A stretch of 64,000 nt of DNA from G016756615 sp035556195 (GTDB lineage Bacteria > Pseudomonadota > Alphaproteobacteria > Rhizobiales > Rhizobiaceae). The position numbers were made by a program, and so were the translations under genes. The notes below the pieces were generated by a model. That model did no database searches. It was not told where the DNA came from and worked only from the letters and a program-made list of their open reading frames with translations. This document shows, piece by piece, positions 1-7,958 of the stretch. Position 1 is the stretch's first letter, and the number at the start of each line of letters is the position of its first letter. The DNA is taken from assembly GCA_035556195.1 (NCBI GenBank), contig DATMFK010000010.1, positions 124,001 to 188,000 of the forward strand, written 5' to 3'.

Positions 1-684
1 GCAAAGTCCAAAGGGCTTCTTCGCAACGATGCCTATGAACAGATCTTGATGGCCATCATCCTCGGCGAGCTCGAGCCCGGAGCGCGCGTGGACGAAAAAC
101 GGCTGATGAAGGACTTCAAGCTCAGCCTTGCATCCGTGCGCGATGCGCTCTTTCGCCTCTCGCTGGAGGGGCTGGTCGAACGACACGCCAGGATCGGCAC
201 ACGCATAGGCGACCTCGGCCTGCGTGAACTGCAGGACGTTTTCGAAGCGCGCGTGCTTGTCGAAGGTCATGCGGCCAGGCTGGCTGCCCATCGCGCTTCA
301 CCCGAGGATCTGGCGGCAGTTCGAGCGGCCTACGATGGCTATGAGAAGGCCGTGGAAGCGCGTGATATCCGTGCCCTGGTTCGCATGGACCGGGCGTTCC
401 ACCGTGCCTTGGCGGCCGCCTGCAAGAACAGTCAAATCGAACAGACAGCAATCCGACTGCACAACAATGCGGCTCGCTTCTGGTGCTTCGGAATTCAGCG
501 CACGACCGCCGAGCGCCATCGGGAGCAGGTTCAGGAACATCTGAAAGTGGTCGACGCCATCGAGAAGAAGGATTTCCCCGAGATCGACCGACTGCTACGA
601 GGCGCGCTTGGATACTATCCCGACAGCCGCTTCGTTCTTGCCGATCCCGCGGACACCGGCTCTTCCCCGCAGGCCGCGGAATAG
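1..684 (+). CDS. GntR-family transcriptional regulator, FCD type (5' end cut)
   Basis: The reading frame is open from base 1, so the gene begins upstream of the window. Residues read before the first ATG (position 46) already belong to the winged helix-turn-helix domain, including an NDAYEQIL-like helix. The DNA-binding domain covers about the first 75 residues (motif SLASVRDALFRLSLEGLVERH). An all-helical FCD ligand-binding domain follows, with the expected Asp/His positions in MDRAFHRALA, RLHNN and QEHLKVV that usually bind a metal or carboxylate ligand. It lies about 560 bases upstream of the flavin oxygenase/ABC transporter unit on the same strand and probably controls it in response to a pathway metabolite. 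That role is inferred from position only. Confidence 0.9.
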   Translation, partial: AKSKGLLRNDAYEQILMAIILGELEPGARVDEKRLMKDFKLSLASVRDALFRLSLEGLVERHARIGTRIGDLGLRELQDVFEARVLVEGHAARLAAHRASPEDLAAVRAAYDGYEKAVEARDIRALVRMDRAFHRALAAACKNSQIEQTAIRLHNNAARFWCFGIQRTTAERHREQVQEHLKVVDAIEKKDFPEIDRLLRGALGYYPDSRFVLADPADTGSSPQAAE

Positions 685-1242
685 CAGAACAGCGCTCTGT
701 CGCAACTCCATTCCAGCTGGATACCGACAGTTTCTCCTCCCCCGCTCGTAGAGCGGGATGGCTACCGGCAGCGGTTCTGCCGCTTCCTTCCGCCGCGCGC
801 CCAATTCGTCCGCGCTCGTTTCGGTACGGCGTAATCGGCTTGCCCAACGCCAACGACCCCAACGATTTCACCCCAATGGTCTCGCGCGTCGTCCCCATCA
901 AAAAAATTCCGGCACTGTGATATTGCATCGCAACATCTCCTATTCCAGACCGGCGCAAGCGCTGCGTAAACCATGAGCAAAAGCAACCAGGATATACTTG
1001 TATTGCTTCCGATTTGGGCAGGTTAATACTCCCTGATAGGCATTTTGCGTCGCAGCATAAAGTATTTGACAGTCGCTCGAAAACGTTCCCATACTGACCC
1101 ATAACATGTCGGAAAGACGGGGAACTGAAATGTCAATGGTTGGGGACTGCGTCGTCCTCCGGTGAGCGCCTCAGTGCATACGGGGCGCCGCGGCAGGGCG
1201 AAATTCAGCCGGGACATTCATTCCCCATAAGGGGAACAGACC
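685..1242. other. Intergenic region upstream of the oxygenase operon
   Basis: No convincing gene is visible in this 558-base gap. The right half is less GC-rich and carries a good sigma70-like promoter (listed separately). The short frames crossing it show no coding bias or family resemblance. A regulator-binding site is likely here, but no clear GntR-type dyad could be assigned. Confidence 0.5.
1066..1095 (+). promoter_or_regulatory. Candidate sigma70 promoter for the oxygenase/ABC operon
   Basis: A TTGACA hexamer (1066-1071) is followed after 18 bases by CATACT (1090-1095). The -35 is a perfect consensus match and the -10 is fair. It lies about 150 bases upstream of the first oxygenase gene. 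Confidence 0.5.
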
Positions 1243-2346
1243 ATGCGCAAGGTAGAACTCGGCGTATTCATGCCCGTGGGAAGCAACGGCTTCCTGATGT
1301 CGAAACGGACACCGCGCTACCATCCCACCTTCGAGCTTCACCGCTCGATCGCCGAGATCGCGGAGGATATCGGGCTCGACTATCTCTTCTGGATGGGCAA
1401 GTGGATGGGCTTCGGCGGCGCCACGGGTTTCTGGGAGGAGACGATCGAGCCGATGTCGATGGCGAGTGCGATCGCACCGCTGACGTCCCGATTGAAACTC
1501 TTCACCACGATCAACCCATTGCTCTTTCACCCCGCGGTGGCCGCGAAGCTCATCGCAACCATCGACAACATCAGCGGCGGCCGCTTCGGCATCAATGTCG
1601 TGACGGGCAATACGCTCGAGGAACTCGAGCAGATGGGCGTCGTGCCCGAGGGCTATGGCGACTACCGCTACGAATATGCCGACGAATGGCTGTCGGTGAT
1701 GAAGATGCTGTGGACCCAGGAACGAACCAGCTACCAGGGCCGCTTCTTCAAGCTCGACAATTGCGTCTCCGCGCCGAAGCCGCTCGGCAAGCCCTATCCG
1801 AAGATCGTCAGCGCGGGTCTCTCGGGCGACGGCATGGCCTTCGCTGCAAAACACTCGGACTACCAGTTCGTCGGGCTTCGCGCGGAGGACGTGAAACGTA
1901 TGAGGCAGGCGGCCGCGGACCAGGGACGAGAGGTCAGAGTGGTGACCTCGATGATGCTGCTGCACGGGGAAAGCGACGCGGCGGCGCAAAAGGAGTTCGA
2001 TCTTATCCGGGAAGAACTCGACACGGACGCGCTGGACAACCTGATCCGCTCGTTCGAGCGTGACAACCGCGATTCCTATAAGGATCGCACCTCCTATCTG
2101 CGTCAGCCCAACACGGTCGGCTTCGGCTCCGGCACACCGGTCGTGGGTTCACCGGACACCATGGCAGAGAAGCTGTGCCAGATGATCGTGGAGAGCGGGA
2201 TCGACGGGATCCAGTTCACCTTCGTGGACTATGTGAAGGACCTGAAGTTCTTTGGCGCGGTGGTTCTGCCAAAGCTCCAGGCGCTCCTTGCCCGCCACGA
2301 CATCGTCGTGGCGGATGCCCCGGCCACGAAGGCGGTGGCCGCATGA
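1243..2346 (+). CDS. RutA-like LLM-class flavin-dependent monooxygenase
   Basis: This 367-residue protein of the bacterial-luciferase-like TIM-barrel family uses reduced FMN and O2 to oxidise a small substrate. Its start (VELGVFMPVGSNG), ISGGRFGINVVTGN and the AGLSGDGMAFAAKHSD segment follow the pattern of RutA, the pyrimidine oxygenase that opens the uracil ring. A GGGGAACAG ribosome-binding site precedes the ATG. It is first in a co-directional unit with a second flavin oxygenase, an ABC importer and an asparaginase-like protein. No rutB-G partners are nearby, so the substrate is probably not uracil itself but another N-heterocycle or an organosulfur compound. A flavin reductase must be supplied from elsewhere. 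Confidence 0.88.
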   Translation: MRKVELGVFMPVGSNGFLMSKRTPRYHPTFELHRSIAEIAEDIGLDYLFWMGKWMGFGGATGFWEETIEPMSMASAIAPLTSRLKLFTTINPLLFHPAVAAKLIATIDNISGGRFGINVVTGNTLEELEQMGVVPEGYGDYRYEYADEWLSVMKMLWTQERTSYQGRFFKLDNCVSAPKPLGKPYPKIVSAGLSGDGMAFAAKHSDYQFVGLRAEDVKRMRQAAADQGREVRVVTSMMLLHGESDAAAQKEFDLIREELDTDALDNLIRSFERDNRDSYKDRTSYLRQPNTVGFGSGTPVVGSPDTMAEKLCQMIVESGIDGIQFTFVDYVKDLKFFGAVVLPKLQALLARHDIVVADAPATKAVAA

Positions 2347-2448
2347 CCTGACGACGGACGCCTCGCGCCACATCACCTGACTGACCCAAGTTTCGACCGG
2401 CGGCCATAACCCCGCAACGCCTGGTCTTTGCCTGAACGGACCTTCGTC

Positions 2449-3786
2449 ATGAAACGCATGATGCATATTGGCTACGACCTCTCCTGGATGCAGCTCGAAG
2501 GACGCTGGAGACTGCCCGGATCGTGGACGAACGCCACTTATCCCGACATCCGCATTTTCAAGGAACTCGCCCAGATCGCCGAACGCGGCCTCCTCGACTT
2601 CATGTTCTGGGGCGACGGAACCGGCATTCCCAGCACATGGAAGGGCGATCGCAACGACGCGGTGCGCTGGGGGGTGGGCTGGCCGCGCCAGGACATGAGT
2701 CCCTACATCGCCGCCCTGTCGCAGATCACTTCGCGCATCGGCTTCGGACTGACCTACTCATCGACCTACATGCACCCGTTCTACACGTCGCGGCTGCTGA
2801 ATTCGCTCGACCACGTCACCAACGGCCGCATCGCCTTCAACGTCGTGGCGTCGTCGCGCCGCGCGGACGCGGCGAATTATGGCTTCGACGAATTGATGGA
2901 ACACGACCAGCGCTACGAGCGCATGGAGGAGTTCATCGACGTCTGCAAGGCGCTATGGGCGAGCGTCGAGCCGGACGCGTTCTTTTGGGACCGAGAGTCG
3001 GGCCAGATGGCCGATCCGTCCAAGGTCAAGGCGATCGGCCACCGCGGAAAGTTCTTCAACGTGATGGGCCCGCTCGCCTGCGTGCCGTCGCCGCAGGGCA
3101 GGCCGGTTCTCGTCCAGGCCGGCGCCTCGCCGCGCGGCATCAAGGCGTCCGCCTATTTCGCCGACATGGTCTTTGCGGCCAGCCCGGGACTGGAAAAACA
3201 GGCCAAGCATCGCAGGGAACTCGACGCAGCCCTGCTGGAGCAGGGGCGGGATCCCTCCGGCGTCGGTATCGTCTGGGACGTCGTGCTTATCGTGGGGGAA
3301 ACCGAGGATGACGCCAGGCGCCGCCATGGACAGCTGCTGACCGCCGTTCCGCTGGAAGCGGTCGGTGCATTCATGTCACACCAGATCGGCTATGATCTTT
3401 CCAAGCTGCCCGACTGCTTCACGATCGAGGAGATCAATGAGCAGATCGTGAAGTCGAACGCGTCTCCCGTCGGCTTCCTGAACATGACGGCAGGGATCGA
3501 CCCGAAGGCGAAGATCTCGAGGAAGGACTTCTACGAGGTCATCCGTCATCACACGGCAGGGTATGATCACGCGGTCGTCGGTTCGGCAGCCAAGGTCGCC
3601 GACTATCTGGAAGAGGTCTTCGTCGCGACCGGCGAACGCGGCGGATTCATGATCGCCCACCCTCCGGCAGTGCCCCGAGACCTTCTCAACGTTGTCGACT
3701 TCCTGATCCCCGAACTGCAGCGCCGGGGCCGTTTCAGGACCGGATACAAGTACTCGACCCTTCGCGAGAATCTCCTCGACTCCTGA
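2449..3786 (+). CDS. NtaA/SnaA/DszA-type LLM flavin-dependent monooxygenase
   Basis: About 445 residues, the usual length of the nitrilotriacetate/pristinamycin/dibenzothiophene-sulfone monooxygenase branch. Features of that branch include the FKELAQIAERGLLDFMFWGD opening, the STYMHPFYTSRLLNSLDHVT segment, TNGRIAFNVVASS, and QAGASPRGIKASAYFADMVFA near the FMN phosphate site. The start is set at the ATG at 2449; a TTG at 2428 would add seven residues, and neither has a strong ribosome-binding site. It follows the RutA-like enzyme, so the two may act in sequence or on related substrates. It probably cleaves a C-N or C-S bond, but the substrate cannot be read from sequence. Confidence 0.88.
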   Translation: MKRMMHIGYDLSWMQLEGRWRLPGSWTNATYPDIRIFKELAQIAERGLLDFMFWGDGTGIPSTWKGDRNDAVRWGVGWPRQDMSPYIAALSQITSRIGFGLTYSSTYMHPFYTSRLLNSLDHVTNGRIAFNVVASSRRADAANYGFDELMEHDQRYERMEEFIDVCKALWASVEPDAFFWDRESGQMADPSKVKAIGHRGKFFNVMGPLACVPSPQGRPVLVQAGASPRGIKASAYFADMVFAASPGLEKQAKHRRELDAALLEQGRDPSGVGIVWDVVLIVGETEDDARRRHGQLLTAVPLEAVGAFMSHQIGYDLSKLPDCFTIEEINEQIVKSNASPVGFLNMTAGIDPKAKISRKDFYEVIRHHTAGYDHAVVGSAAKVADYLEEVFVATGERGGFMIAHPPAVPRDLLNVVDFLIPELQRRGRFRTGYKYSTLRENLLDS

Positions 3787-3803
3787 TCGAAAGGATACGG
3801 ACC

Positions 3804-4625
3804 ATGGCTTTGGTCACGGGTTACGACAATGCATCCGGCAGGCTCAGCTCCCTGGCATCCGCGCTTGTCGGCTCCGAGAACACCAGGAACATCGTCATTT
3901 CCACCCTGTCCGTCCTAACGCTGATCGGCATCTGGCAGTTCGGCGCCATGACGCTTCCATCCAGTGTTCTGCCGGCTCCCTATAGCGTCATATCGGCGCT
4001 GATCGCGAATGTGATCCAGGGCGACATCTTCATCGACATCGCCATCACGCTCAGCCGCATCGCGGCTTCGTTCCTGATCGCCATGTCGGTGGCGCTGTTT
4101 CTCGGTTTCGCGATGGCGCTGTCGCGCACGGCGGGCGTCTTCTTCCAGGTCTGGATCATCTGCGGCATCACTATACCCGCACTGGTGGTGATCCTGACGC
4201 TCTATATGGTCGTCGGTCTCAACGACACGGCTGCGGTCCTGGGTGCGGCCGCGCCAGTCATCCCTGTTCTGGCCATCAACATCCGCGAAGGCGTCAAAGG
4301 CATCGACACACGCCTGATCGGGATGGCCCGCGCCTTCCGTGCCAGCACGCGCCAGCAGATCCTGTCGGTGATGGCGCCGCAGGTCGCGCCGATGCTCCTC
4401 GCTTCGACCCGCTTCGGCATCGGTTTGATCTGGAAGATGGTGCTCTTCGTCGAGCTTCTCGGCCGTGGCAGCGGCGTCGGCTACAAGATCGAATTCTACT
4501 ACCAGATGTTCAACATGACCGAGGTGCTGGCCTACGCGCTGAGCTTCGTCTTCGTCATGCTGTTCATAGAGGTGGCCATCCTTGGCACCGTCGAGCGCCG
4601 CATCTTCCGCTGGAAGAAAAACTGA
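3804..4625 (+). CDS. ABC transporter permease, SsuC/TauC type
   Basis: A 273-residue inner-membrane protein with about six hydrophobic segments and the cytoplasmic coupling loop GMARAFRASTRQQILSVMAPQ, the EAA-type motif of the nitrate/sulfonate/taurine permease family. It begins 17 bases after the second oxygenase gene and is followed after 11 bases by the ATPase, so it is part of the same operon. It forms the channel of the importer fed by the two periplasmic binding proteins downstream. The family carries alkanesulfonates, taurine, nitrate, pyrimidine precursors and aromatic compounds, so the substrate stays open. Confidence 0.9.
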   Translation: MALVTGYDNASGRLSSLASALVGSENTRNIVISTLSVLTLIGIWQFGAMTLPSSVLPAPYSVISALIANVIQGDIFIDIAITLSRIAASFLIAMSVALFLGFAMALSRTAGVFFQVWIICGITIPALVVILTLYMVVGLNDTAAVLGAAAPVIPVLAINIREGVKGIDTRLIGMARAFRASTRQQILSVMAPQVAPMLLASTRFGIGLIWKMVLFVELLGRGSGVGYKIEFYYQMFNMTEVLAYALSFVFVMLFIEVAILGTVERRIFRWKKN

Positions 4626-4636
4626 GGTCGGCCGCC

Positions 4637-5470
4637 ATGAACTTTCCTTTCCGTCCCCCAACCCAGACAGCGCCCGCCATGTCCCAGATCTCCTTGACCG
4701 ACATCCACAAGCAATTCCCTGGAAGGGGCGGCAAGGGAGGCTGGAAGGCGCTGGATGGCGTTTCATTCGAGGTCGCGACGGGCGAGATCGTCGGACTGCT
4801 CGGACCGTCGGGCTGCGGCAAGTCCACGCTCCTCAACATAGTGGCCGGCCTGGACGACCATTACGAGGGCGCATTCACCATCCAGGGCAAGTCTTTCTCC
4901 CAGCAAATCGGCATGGGATTCCGCATCGCCTACGTCTTTCAGGAGGCGCGGCTGATGCCTTGGCGAACGCTGCGCCGGAACATCGAATTCGTGTTGGAGG
5001 CGGCCAGTTTCCCTCGCACCGAATGGGCTGGTCGCATCGACAAGGTGTTGGGGCTGGTCGAACTCACGAAATTCGCGGATTTCTACCCCCTGCAGCTTTC
5101 GGGTGGCATGCAGCAGCGCGCCTCCATCGCGCGCGCCTTTGCGATAGAACCCGACATCCTGCTGATGGACGAGCCGTTCAGCGCGCTCGACGAGCTGACG
5201 GCACGCCGCCTGCGACAAAGCCTGCTGAACATCTGGGCTGCGTTCCGCACGACAATCCTGTTCGTCAGTCATAACGCCTTCGAGTCCACCTTCCTCGGCG
5301 ACCGCGTGCTCGTGATGAGCCAGGGGCCCGGCGGCAAGATCAAGGAGGAAATCGACCTCCGCCACATCGCACGGCCGCGCGACTATGAGGACACTGAGCT
5401 TTTCGAACAAAGCAAGCGCGTGGTGGAGAGCCTTCAGCGCCACGTGGGCAACAAGATGGAGGAGCGCTGA
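4637..5470 (+). CDS. ABC transporter ATP-binding protein, SsuB/TauB type
   Basis: A 277-residue ATPase with Walker A GPSGCGKST (about residues 55-63), Q-loop FQEARLMPWRT, signature LSGGMQQR, Walker B ILLMDEP and the switch His in FVSHN. The PWRT Q-loop is typical of the nitrate/sulfonate group. GAGG upstream of the ATG at 4637 supports this start over the ATG at 4679. It powers the permease encoded directly upstream. Confidence 0.92.
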   Translation: MNFPFRPPTQTAPAMSQISLTDIHKQFPGRGGKGGWKALDGVSFEVATGEIVGLLGPSGCGKSTLLNIVAGLDDHYEGAFTIQGKSFSQQIGMGFRIAYVFQEARLMPWRTLRRNIEFVLEAASFPRTEWAGRIDKVLGLVELTKFADFYPLQLSGGMQQRASIARAFAIEPDILLMDEPFSALDELTARRLRQSLLNIWAAFRTTILFVSHNAFESTFLGDRVLVMSQGPGGKIKEEIDLRHIARPRDYEDTELFEQSKRVVESLQRHVGNKMEER

Positions 5471-5517
5471 CGGATGAACGGGAGGAACTTCAACGAACGA
5501 ACAATCGGAGCACTCGC

Positions 5518-6513
5518 ATGAAGATCACTCGCAGACTGGCAATGGCCGCCGCGATTCTCGCCGGCGCGTTTGTTGCAACCGGTGCCTCCGCCGAGGCGCC
5601 GAAGGGAGACGGCGGCACCATCCGCCTGATGTCGAACCCGGTTGGCACGCAGTCCTACCCACCCTTCGTCATCAAGAAGTTCGGGCTCGACAAGAAATAC
5701 GGTTTCAACCTCGAAGTCATTCCCTTCACCAATCCGCAGGCGGCAATCGCCGCGTTGCAAAGCGCCAGTATCGAGTTGGTCGTGCAGGACTGGATTTCGA
5801 TCGCGCGCCTGCGCAACCAGAACATCCCCGTCATCGGCGTCGCGCCGTTTCTTTCCTATGTGAACACGGTGCTGCTGCCGGCCGACTCGGACATCAAGAC
5901 GCTTGCGGACCTCAAGGGCAAGCGCCTCGGTACGTTCACCAAGACCGGTTTCGACTGGATCATCCTGCAGGCCGTCGCCAAGAAGCAGTATGGTCTCGAT
6001 CTTGCCAACGAAGTCACGCTGCAGGAAGGCGCCCCGTCGCTTTTGCGTGGTTCCCTCGAGCAGGGTCAGCTCGATGCGACACTGATGTACAACTCGCTGA
6101 CCCCCGACATGATCTTGTCGGGAAAGGCCAAGCTGCTGATGAGCATCCACGATGTGGTCGCTGAACTCGGCCTCTCCGACGCGCCATTCCTGATGTACGC
6201 AATGCGCGACGAGTATGGCAAGGAGAAGCCGGAGAACGCCAAGGCCTTTGTTGCGGCCTATCAGGAGTCGATCGACATTCTGCTGTCCAACCCGGACGTC
6301 TGGAAGGAACAGGGCGAAAACCTGAAGCTGGCTCCCGAGGCGACCGAGATGTTTCGTCAGAACGCGAGCAAGGAGTTCATCAAGGCCTTCACCCCGGCCA
6401 TGGGCGATGTGCTCGACAAGACTTTCGATGTCGTGCTGGGCACCGCCGGCGCCGAGACGATGGGCATGACGGCCATGCCCGACAAGGTCCTTACCCTGGA
6501 CTACCAGCCCTAG
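5518..6513 (+). CDS. ABC substrate-binding protein, NMT1/SsuA-like (copy 1)
   Basis: A 331-residue periplasmic protein with a Sec signal peptide (KITRRLAMAAAILAGAF, cleavage near ASA|EA). The mature part has the two-lobed NMT1/sulfonate-binding fold: NPVGTQSYPPFVIKKFGLDKK near the start and the DLKGKRLGTFTKTGFDW hinge region. It is closely related to the next gene and shares almost every turn with it, so the pair arose by tandem duplication. Probably it supplies the importer encoded upstream. Confidence 0.88.
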   Translation: MKITRRLAMAAAILAGAFVATGASAEAPKGDGGTIRLMSNPVGTQSYPPFVIKKFGLDKKYGFNLEVIPFTNPQAAIAALQSASIELVVQDWISIARLRNQNIPVIGVAPFLSYVNTVLLPADSDIKTLADLKGKRLGTFTKTGFDWIILQAVAKKQYGLDLANEVTLQEGAPSLLRGSLEQGQLDATLMYNSLTPDMILSGKAKLLMSIHDVVAELGLSDAPFLMYAMRDEYGKEKPENAKAFVAAYQESIDILLSNPDVWKEQGENLKLAPEATEMFRQNASKEFIKAFTPAMGDVLDKTFDVVLGTAGAETMGMTAMPDKVLTLDYQP

Positions 6514-6613
6514 CGCCGAGCGGGCGTGCGCAAGCACCGGCACGCCCGCCGTCTCCACGGCGACCTCATGCGCCGGATCCACCGAGCCCTTTCAGCCTTC
6601 AAGGATCGTCCAA

Positions 6614-7606
6614 ATGTTCCTCTTCTTCCGCCTGGCCGCGGCGGTCGCCGCTGCATTGTCCTTCGTGATCGCGCCGCTTCCGGCCCACGCCGACAAGATC
6701 GGCGACGGCGGCAAGATCCGCATCATGGCGAGCCCCTACGGCACGCAGTCCTTCATTCCCTTCGTCATCAAGAAGTACAGGCTCGACGAAAAATACGGCT
6801 TCGAGCTCGAGCGCATCAGCTTCGCCGACTCCAAGGCCTCCTCGGCCGCGCTGCAGACCGGCGGCGCCGAGCTGGCAATTCTCGATTGGACCGGCCTGGC
6901 GCTGATGCGCAATGCCGGCATCGACGTCATCGGCGTGGCGCCGTTCCTCACCTATGTCAGCGTCATCGTCGTACCGACCGATTCGCCGATTGCCGGCATT
7001 CCCGATCTCAAGGGGAAGAAATTCGGCATCTTCTCGCGCACGAGTTCAGACTGGATCCTGGTCGATGCCGCGGCACGCAAGAAGCATGGCCTCGACCTTG
7101 CCAGGGAAGCCGAGTTGCAGGAAGGCGCGCCGACCCTGCTTCGCGGCGCGCTGGAGCAGGGCCAGCTCGACGCCACGATCATGTTCTCCTCGATCTCGCC
7201 GGACATGATCGCTTCGGGAAAGTACAAGGGCATCTTCACCATCCGCGACGTTACCGAGGATCTCGGCCTGCCCCTCGCCCCATATCTGATGATCGCGACC
7301 ACCGAGCGCTACGCCAAGGACAAGCCGCAGAATGTCAGGGCCTTCGTCGCCGCCTACAAGGAAATCGTCGACATCCTGATGACCGACCAGAGCGTCTGGG
7401 ACGAGCAGGGCGCCAATATGAAGCTCTCGGGCGAAGCGCTGGCGGTCTACCGCGACCAGATCCGGCGCGACCTGCTGAAGTCTTTCGCGCCGGAAACCAG
7501 CGACACTTTGAGGAAGACCTTCGAAATCCTCGTGGAAACGGCCGGCGCCGAAGCGCTCGGGATGCAAGCGATGCCCGAGACGATCCTCACGCTCGACTTC
7601 CAGTGA
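6614..7606 (+). CDS. ABC substrate-binding protein, NMT1/SsuA-like (copy 2)
   Basis: A 330-residue paralogue of the preceding protein with its own signal peptide (FRLAAAVAAALSFVIA, cleavage near AHA|DK). Shared blocks include GDGG-IR-M, GTQS--PFVIKK, LQEGAP-LLRG-LEQGQLDAT and LTLDFQ/LTLDYQ at the end. No second permease or ATPase is present, so both binding proteins probably share one transporter and differ in ligand preference. About 100 non-coding bases separate the two genes. Confidence 0.87.
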   Translation: MFLFFRLAAAVAAALSFVIAPLPAHADKIGDGGKIRIMASPYGTQSFIPFVIKKYRLDEKYGFELERISFADSKASSAALQTGGAELAILDWTGLALMRNAGIDVIGVAPFLTYVSVIVVPTDSPIAGIPDLKGKKFGIFSRTSSDWILVDAAARKKHGLDLAREAELQEGAPTLLRGALEQGQLDATIMFSSISPDMIASGKYKGIFTIRDVTEDLGLPLAPYLMIATTERYAKDKPQNVRAFVAAYKEIVDILMTDQSVWDEQGANMKLSGEALAVYRDQIRRDLLKSFAPETSDTLRKTFEILVETAGAEALGMQAMPETILTLDFQ

Positions 7607-7613
7607 GCCAGCC

Positions 7614-7919
7614 ATGATCGTGGAAGCGACGAACTACTACGCCAAGCCCGGAATGGAGGCGGCGGTGCTTGAACGCCGCCGCCAGGGCTCCAGGCTGCGC
7701 AAGCTGCTCGGGCTGCCGACGGGGCGCATCTTCGTAAACGCAGGCGGCCAGGGGCCGGACGTGCGCTGGGAATGCTCTTTCGCGGACGAGGCTGCCTTCC
7801 AGGCTGACCTCGCGGCGCGGGACGCAAGCCCGGATTTCGCGGCCCAGCGGGAGGGGATGGGGCAGCTTACCGAGCGCTTCGAGCGCCACGTCTTCCGTCT
7901 CGACACGATTGATCTTTGA
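7614..7919 (+). CDS. Small protein, possible dimeric alpha/beta-barrel (ABM-like)
   Basis: 101 residues, starting 7 bases after the second binding-protein gene and so translationally linked to it. The opening VEATNYYAKPGMEAAVLERRRQGS and the later WECSFADEAAFQADLAARDAS and FAAQREGMGQL match the strand-helix rhythm of antibiotic-biosynthesis-monooxygenase/NIPSNAP-like ferredoxin folds. No catalytic motif is recognisable. It may be a small enzyme or accessory protein of the pathway; the fold assignment is tentative. Confidence 0.65.
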   Translation: MIVEATNYYAKPGMEAAVLERRRQGSRLRKLLGLPTGRIFVNAGGQGPDVRWECSFADEAAFQADLAARDASPDFAAQREGMGQLTERFERHVFRLDTIDL

Positions 7920-7958
7920 GCCGGTCAGCCGGCACGCATCGCACATAGGGGAACAGCA

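Noticed and set aside
1243..2346. Identification as a true uracil-catabolic rutA
   Set aside because: The similarity to RutA is clear, but no rutB-rutF-rutG genes are nearby and a different oxygenase and transporter accompany it, so no gene symbol was given.
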